In this document: positions 59,820-64,000 of the stretch, one piece after another
Layout of the letters: every line of letters starts with the position of its first letter
Position numbering within the stretch: the first letter of the stretch is position 1
DNA from: Cryptomeria japonica
Lineage: Eukaryota; Streptophyta; Pinopsida; Cupressales; Cupressaceae
Assembly (NCBI RefSeq): GCF_030272615.1
Contig: NC_081405.1
Span: 574,211,252 to 574,275,251 of the forward strand
Direction: 5' to 3'
DNA: 64,000 bases
The notes under the pieces: model-generated
The model's database searches: none
Told to the model about the DNA's origin: nothing
What the model saw: only the letters and a program-made list of their open reading frames with translations
Made by a program: the position numbers and the translations under genes

Positions 59820-60035
59820 CAAAAAAATAATAATAATTTTTTATTATTTTTAATTAAATTAGCAAGGAGAAGGCCCGAATCCTACAGAACAACAAAAGTA
59901 CAGAGTAGCAACATAAGGTCTTGCATCACACAACTAGAATTAGACCGACAACAATCTACTTTAAAAAATAGTCAAAAATCTTCTTGTCCCTGTAACTAAC
60001 CACTAACCACCATCTACCTAACATATTTCTAGCAA
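59820..60035 (-). other. Possible LINE 3' tail plus spacer
   Basis: On the minus strand the sequence reads GGGCCTTCTCCTTGCTAATT followed by an A/T-rich tail at 59865-59820, resembling the GGGC...CC...TAAT ends of LINE1 and LINE2. It may be a very short, 5'-truncated LINE. No coding sequence. Confidence 0.3.
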
Positions 60036-60038
60036 TAA

Positions 60039-60290
60039 GATGATAGCAATCAAGAAGAAAGAGTAAAAGCACAAAGGGAGAGGCATATAATACAAGTGAT
60101 GCAAGTCCTACCTACCATTCAAATTTCAGAGAACCATCTTAATGAAATTGTCAGCTGTGCAATTTGCTTTTTAGATTTTGAAGCGCTAGAAGAGGTGTGC
60201 CATTTGTTTTGTGATGAACAACACATATTTCACAGGGAATGCATTCAGCAATGGCTGAAGAGAAAAAATTACTGTCCCATTTACAGGTAG
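60039..60290 (+). pseudogene. RING-H2 gene copy 3 (last ligand lost, truncated)
   Basis: Open from after TAA at 60036 to TAG at 60288-60290; the first ATG is at 60093-60098. It reads EERVKAQRERHIIQVMQVLP, then CAICFLDFE...CDEQHIFHREC and NYCPIYR-TAG. Seven ligands are present, but the eighth Cys is Tyr (TAC at about 60282) and the protein stops two codons later. The N-terminal part found in copy 1 is absent; upstream is unrelated sequence. Confidence 0.85.
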
Positions 60291-60846
60291 ACAACATTTG
60301 GGTGGACATATTAGATGGAACCAGTTGAAGATGAAGAGATCAGTACACCGATTTTTTAACCTCCAGTTTTTTCGGACAATGTGTGGAATGATCAAAAAAA
60401 ATGTTTTGAATAAAGAAAGTAGTTTCTATTGCTTCTGGTAATAGCAAATGATTTTAAAATTTGAGGAGTTGTTATTTAACCATTTTATTTAAACATTGAA
60501 AGTGTTAATAGTCAAATATTGTATGAAAATTCAATAGACTTTTTTTAATTAAAAAATGATAAATTATATATATATATATATATATCAATATTTAATTATA
60601 ATAATTGACTATAAATTTTTAACAATTATTTTATTTTGAATATTTAAGCAATGTATTTTAATAGATTATATTCATATATATGAACATAAATAAATAAACC
60701 TTGTTCTTTATCTTACTAAATGTAAATGGATGATATTTTAAAAGATAAACTAGTTAAGCCTAAAAGTAAAACAATTTTAAGAGACTAAAAAGTAAGCACA
60801 TTGAAACTATTGGAAAAGATCACAATAAAAGTAATCTAGGTTGCTT

Positions 60847-61052
60847 CCTCATCAATGCTACTATTCAAGAAAGAAGTACATTTGTAACTCAATGTTTTTT
60901 TTAAGTCTAATAGGTTTTCCTTGTATAGCTATTAAACCTTATATAGGCTCCTCATCAATGCTACTATTCAAGAAAGAAGTACATTTGTAGCTCAATGTTT
61001 TTTTTAATTCTAATAGGTTTTCCTTGTATAGCTATTAAACCTTACATAGGCT
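60847..61052. repeat. Tandem duplication, 103-bp unit x2
   Basis: CCTCATCAATGCTACTATTC at 60847 recurs at 60950, and the whole 103-bp unit is nearly identical, so the duplication is recent relative to its surroundings. Non-coding. Confidence 0.92.
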
Positions 61053-62276
61053 AATGGTTGTGTTCTTTTTTTCTCCCACTACCTATAAGAACTATAGATA
61101 AGGTTTACAACACAAATTAGATCCTTGATGAACACCATAGGCCTTTTTTATGAATCCTACATTTTCTTTATTTTCTTTTTTATCTTTTCATATATTTTTA
61201 TTTGAAGAAGATTATAGAACCACGCGAGAACATAAAACAATTATTAAAAAAATTCATCCTTTTTAATACTTGAGATTAATGAATAAACGCTTATTGACAA
61301 CATAGGTGGATTCTAGAAACACCCCAACCTTTCAAACATGTGAAATTTCTCTATTTTCTTTCGTAAGATGTTAAATGGGTTTTAGAAACCCCATTACTTA
61401 TTTCTTCTGAATATATAACTACATAAGAACTTTGATGCACAAGAACTGGAGCCATACCATTTACATTCCACATATTTTGTAAAGGGACATTGAGCTCCAA
61501 CAAGGTCAAGAAAACCCACTCAAATTATGACAGATGTTTTAGAACCTTGAAAATTCCCTAATGCATAAAGTGGTAAGCCTTTGAAATTTAAACACGCATG
61601 TTAGAAAAATATTGTTGAGTTTGAACAAAATTATAATATATATATTTCATCTTTGACGCAAAATTTTGATACACGAATTATTTAAAAAAAAAAAAAAAGC
61701 GTAACCACAATTTTAGGTAAGATTGTTATAAATGTATTAGGTATACCTTTATATTTTTCAAGCAATTGTAAATAAAATTCTTTTCAACAAAGAATCATTT
61801 AATATTGTACTTTTTATATCTAAACACAATGTATTAAAAAAAATATTGTTCAATAATTATTTCATATGTGGGTTCCAGATTATCATAAGATTGTTAAATA
61901 ATTATTTCATATTGAAAGTCCAACTGATTATCAAAAGATTATTAAATAATTATTTCATATTGAACTTTGGACTTTCATGAGAATGTATGTAATCCACTAT
62001 TAGAGGAAAGGTTTAATCTTGTGGTGTGTGTAAGGTCATTATAAAGGAGTTATATATGAGAGATTATATGATATATAAGAGAATGTAAGATGGAGGTTAC
62101 CTTATAATATTGATTGACATAATGATAGATATGGATACTTCTCATGAAACATCATTAATAATATTGAATGGTTAAAAAATAGGGTACCCATGTTTGGATG
62201 GTCAAATAGGATAGTTTATAAGGAATATTGTAAAATATAGTTAGGTATGGTTTTGAATGCTTAACTTGTATATACC

Positions 62277-62959
62277 TGTAGACACCTAAAATTGTCTTAG
62301 CTTATTTAATTAAATATTTTATCCTAAGTTTTCTATTAATTAATTAAATTTTATTTATTTAATTGGTCCCACTTCCTCTATTAATTAAATAAATCTTTAT
62401 TTGTTTAATTAATTCTTTAGCTTTTTCTCTTCATGGCACTTGTCATTTATCGCTTAATTTTTCTCTACCTACCCCCTTCATTATTTTATTCTTTCTTTTA
62501 CCTACCGTTTAATCCTAGCTGACCATTTCTTTCTTTCACCTCTTAATCTTATCCATCCATTTTCTAAAGTATCTTCTATATAAGAGGATTCTTTCTCTCT
62601 TTTAACATCTAATGTGACTATCAATCCTTCTTGGGATCAAGCTGCTTCATAACCATATTTTTTTATTTTTTGAGTTTTTGTGCATACACAAAATCTGAGA
62701 GCAACTATATCAAACAAGATCAATGGACATAGGAGACAATGGAGATCAAATCCTACTTGGCATGTGAATGGTATAACTATTTAATTTGTTTATTTGCATG
62801 TTCTTAGGTTTCTTCATTGTTGTATGGTAAATGTTTTATTGTATAACTAGGATTGTTTGTCATTGGATATTTGTGGTTTTACAATAGCTTGTCATCATCA
62901 TTTTTTACCTAACACATCTTGTCACACTTAGTGGGACTCTTTCCCCTTTATTTCTAACA
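62277..62959 (+). repeat. Possible solo LTR
   Basis: Starts TGTAGACACCTAAAATTG and could end TTTCTAACA (TG/CA ends, about 683 bp). A TATA-like TCTATATAAGAGG lies at 62575-62587. The start resembles Ty3/gypsy-type LTRs, but no primer site, partner LTR or internal region is visible, so the end point is a guess. Confidence 0.28.
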
Positions 62960-64000
62960 TTTTGTTGGCTTTTTCTAGCTTTTTTTTGGTCGAGTTGCAT
63001 GTCGGATTAGCGACGATTTTAAATTATTGTGCATCTACATTTTCTATTTTTCTATCTGTGTTTTTTGTGGAGTTTGCAGGTTCAAATTTTTTTTTCCGTG
63101 TCTGTGCATCATATTTAGAGATAACTTTAAGAACCCTCCCTTGGGAAAAATTGTAAAATCTCGGCGAATCCAAAATTTTTTGGGGGGGAATATTTCATAT
63201 TGATGGCCAATTTTTCTTTCAAATTAGGAAAAAAAGTTAATTTGTATTGGCGATTTTTTTTTAACGTATGAAAAATCCATAAAATCCTAGCGAATTATTC
63301 TTTACTATGGGGAAAATATATAATGTATGAGGCAAATTTTTTGTGTTTAAAGGAAAAAATATATGTGTATGGGTGAAAAGTTTTACTGTGAAGGAAAAAT
63401 TATTTAATTGTATTGGCGAATTTTATCTACCATTTGAAAATTGGTTAAATTTATTGGCTAATCTTTCATTATTTATGGAAAAATAAATATTTTATTAGCA
63501 ATTTTATTGCCATTTTTGTTATCTATTAATAGCCACTTTTCAAGAGTTGTGATTCGTCATATGGGCCAATGGAAAATTTATACAACATCCATCAATTTAT
63601 AATTTTAAATATATTTTTTAAGACCATTCCATGATTGTAGATCAATGGCTGAAGTTTTATTTTGGCCCAAATTTCTGAAGGAAATGTAGTTCTCTAGAAA
63701 GTCTCTGGAATGGAGACACATATCGAATCTTAACCCTACGCCTTAACCTTAATTGTTGATTACAACTGGTTATTAGGTTATGTGGATGGTTGATAATCTT
63801 ACATGGTCCTAACCAACATTTATTAATTTCTTATCACTGACATTCTCTAACTATGATACAATCAGTACACATGACTTCCATTTTTGTAGTGGCACTGACG
63901 ATATTACCAATTTCACACACTTGTGCATTTATGGGAAAGATTTACAGAGAGATATAAAATATTTAAAAAAATTTAAAGAACAAGGGAATTAAGAGGGTTA
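62960..64000. other. Unassigned right end of window
   Basis: AT-rich with a degenerate motif around TTGGCGAATTTT recurring between about 63160 and 63500 (TCGGCGAATCC, TTGGCGATTTT, CTAGCGAATTA, TTGGCGAATTT). No coding region is supported. Confidence 0.35.

Larger units (their letters stand above)
58443..62235. repeat. Segmental-duplication copy S3 (two RING pseudogenes)
   Basis: 58660-59600 is homologous to 25370-26260 of S1; 60040-60530 repeats the RING part again; 61745-62235 is collinear with 48100-48665 of S2 (GTGTGTGTAAGGTCATTATAA, GGGTACCCATGTTTGGATGG). Confidence 0.75.

Noticed and set aside
1-64000. tRNA or rRNA genes.
   Set aside because: The only tRNA-related sequences are 12-base primer-binding sites of retrotransposons. 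No cloverleaf, promoter-box pair or rRNA was seen by eye.

Overview
The window looks like repeat-dominated nuclear DNA of a seed plant with a large genome. The support is Ty1/copia elements primed by the initiator-methionine tRNA, plant L1-type LINEs (two carrying an RNase H domain), an RPA70 relic, RING-H2 genes and telomere-like TTAGGG/TTTAGGG repeats, all in very AT-rich spacers with almost no intact genes. A conifer or other gymnosperm would fit, but the sequence alone does not prove it. I found no rRNA, tRNA or CRISPR, and nothing bacterial or organellar.

Layout: 1-5269 is the 5' part of a minus-strand copia element (A) whose 3' end lies beyond the left edge. 6531-11661 is a plus-strand LINE (LINE1) inserted into an AT-rich tandem repeat that continues to 12760. 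13852-16490 is a 5'-truncated minus-strand LINE (LINE2). 19195-24061 is a complete LTR-bounded copia element (C) of the same family as A, with a perfect 5-bp target-site duplication but no integrase, RT or RNase H. 24876-28990 carries the best-preserved RING-H2 gene. 31210-37880 is a complete but dead copia element (D), with a perfect TSD. 39205-41050 is an RPA70 (replication protein A large subunit) pseudogene, followed by about 1 kb of degenerate telomere-like repeat. 42496-45335 is a 5'-truncated LINE (LINE3). 45340-48665 is a decayed second copy of the RING-gene segment. 48680-52830 is a decayed minus-strand LINE (LINE4). 53569-58442 is a copia element (E). 58443-62235 is a third copy of the RING segment with two RING pseudogenes. 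A possible LTR starts at 62277.

The host framework under the transposons is a repeatedly duplicated RING-finger locus: copies at about 25-29, 45.3-48.7 and 58.4-62.2 kb, plus fragments at 12.2 and 16.5-17 kb. Each copy was later split or padded by retroelements. Only the copy at 25.5 kb keeps all eight zinc ligands, and its N-terminal and RING parts are in different frames around a GA-rich stretch.

The two observations I find most unusual are these. (1) LINE3 reads in one frame for about 2.6 kb with no frameshift, and nine of its ten internal stops are TAG. TAG is also common in the other relics, which is the pattern expected from C-to-T decay at methylated CHG sites. (2) Element C follows gag and protease with about 250 codons of unrecognised, largely open reading frame where pol should be. 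All coordinates of decayed features, and all similarity statements, are by eye.
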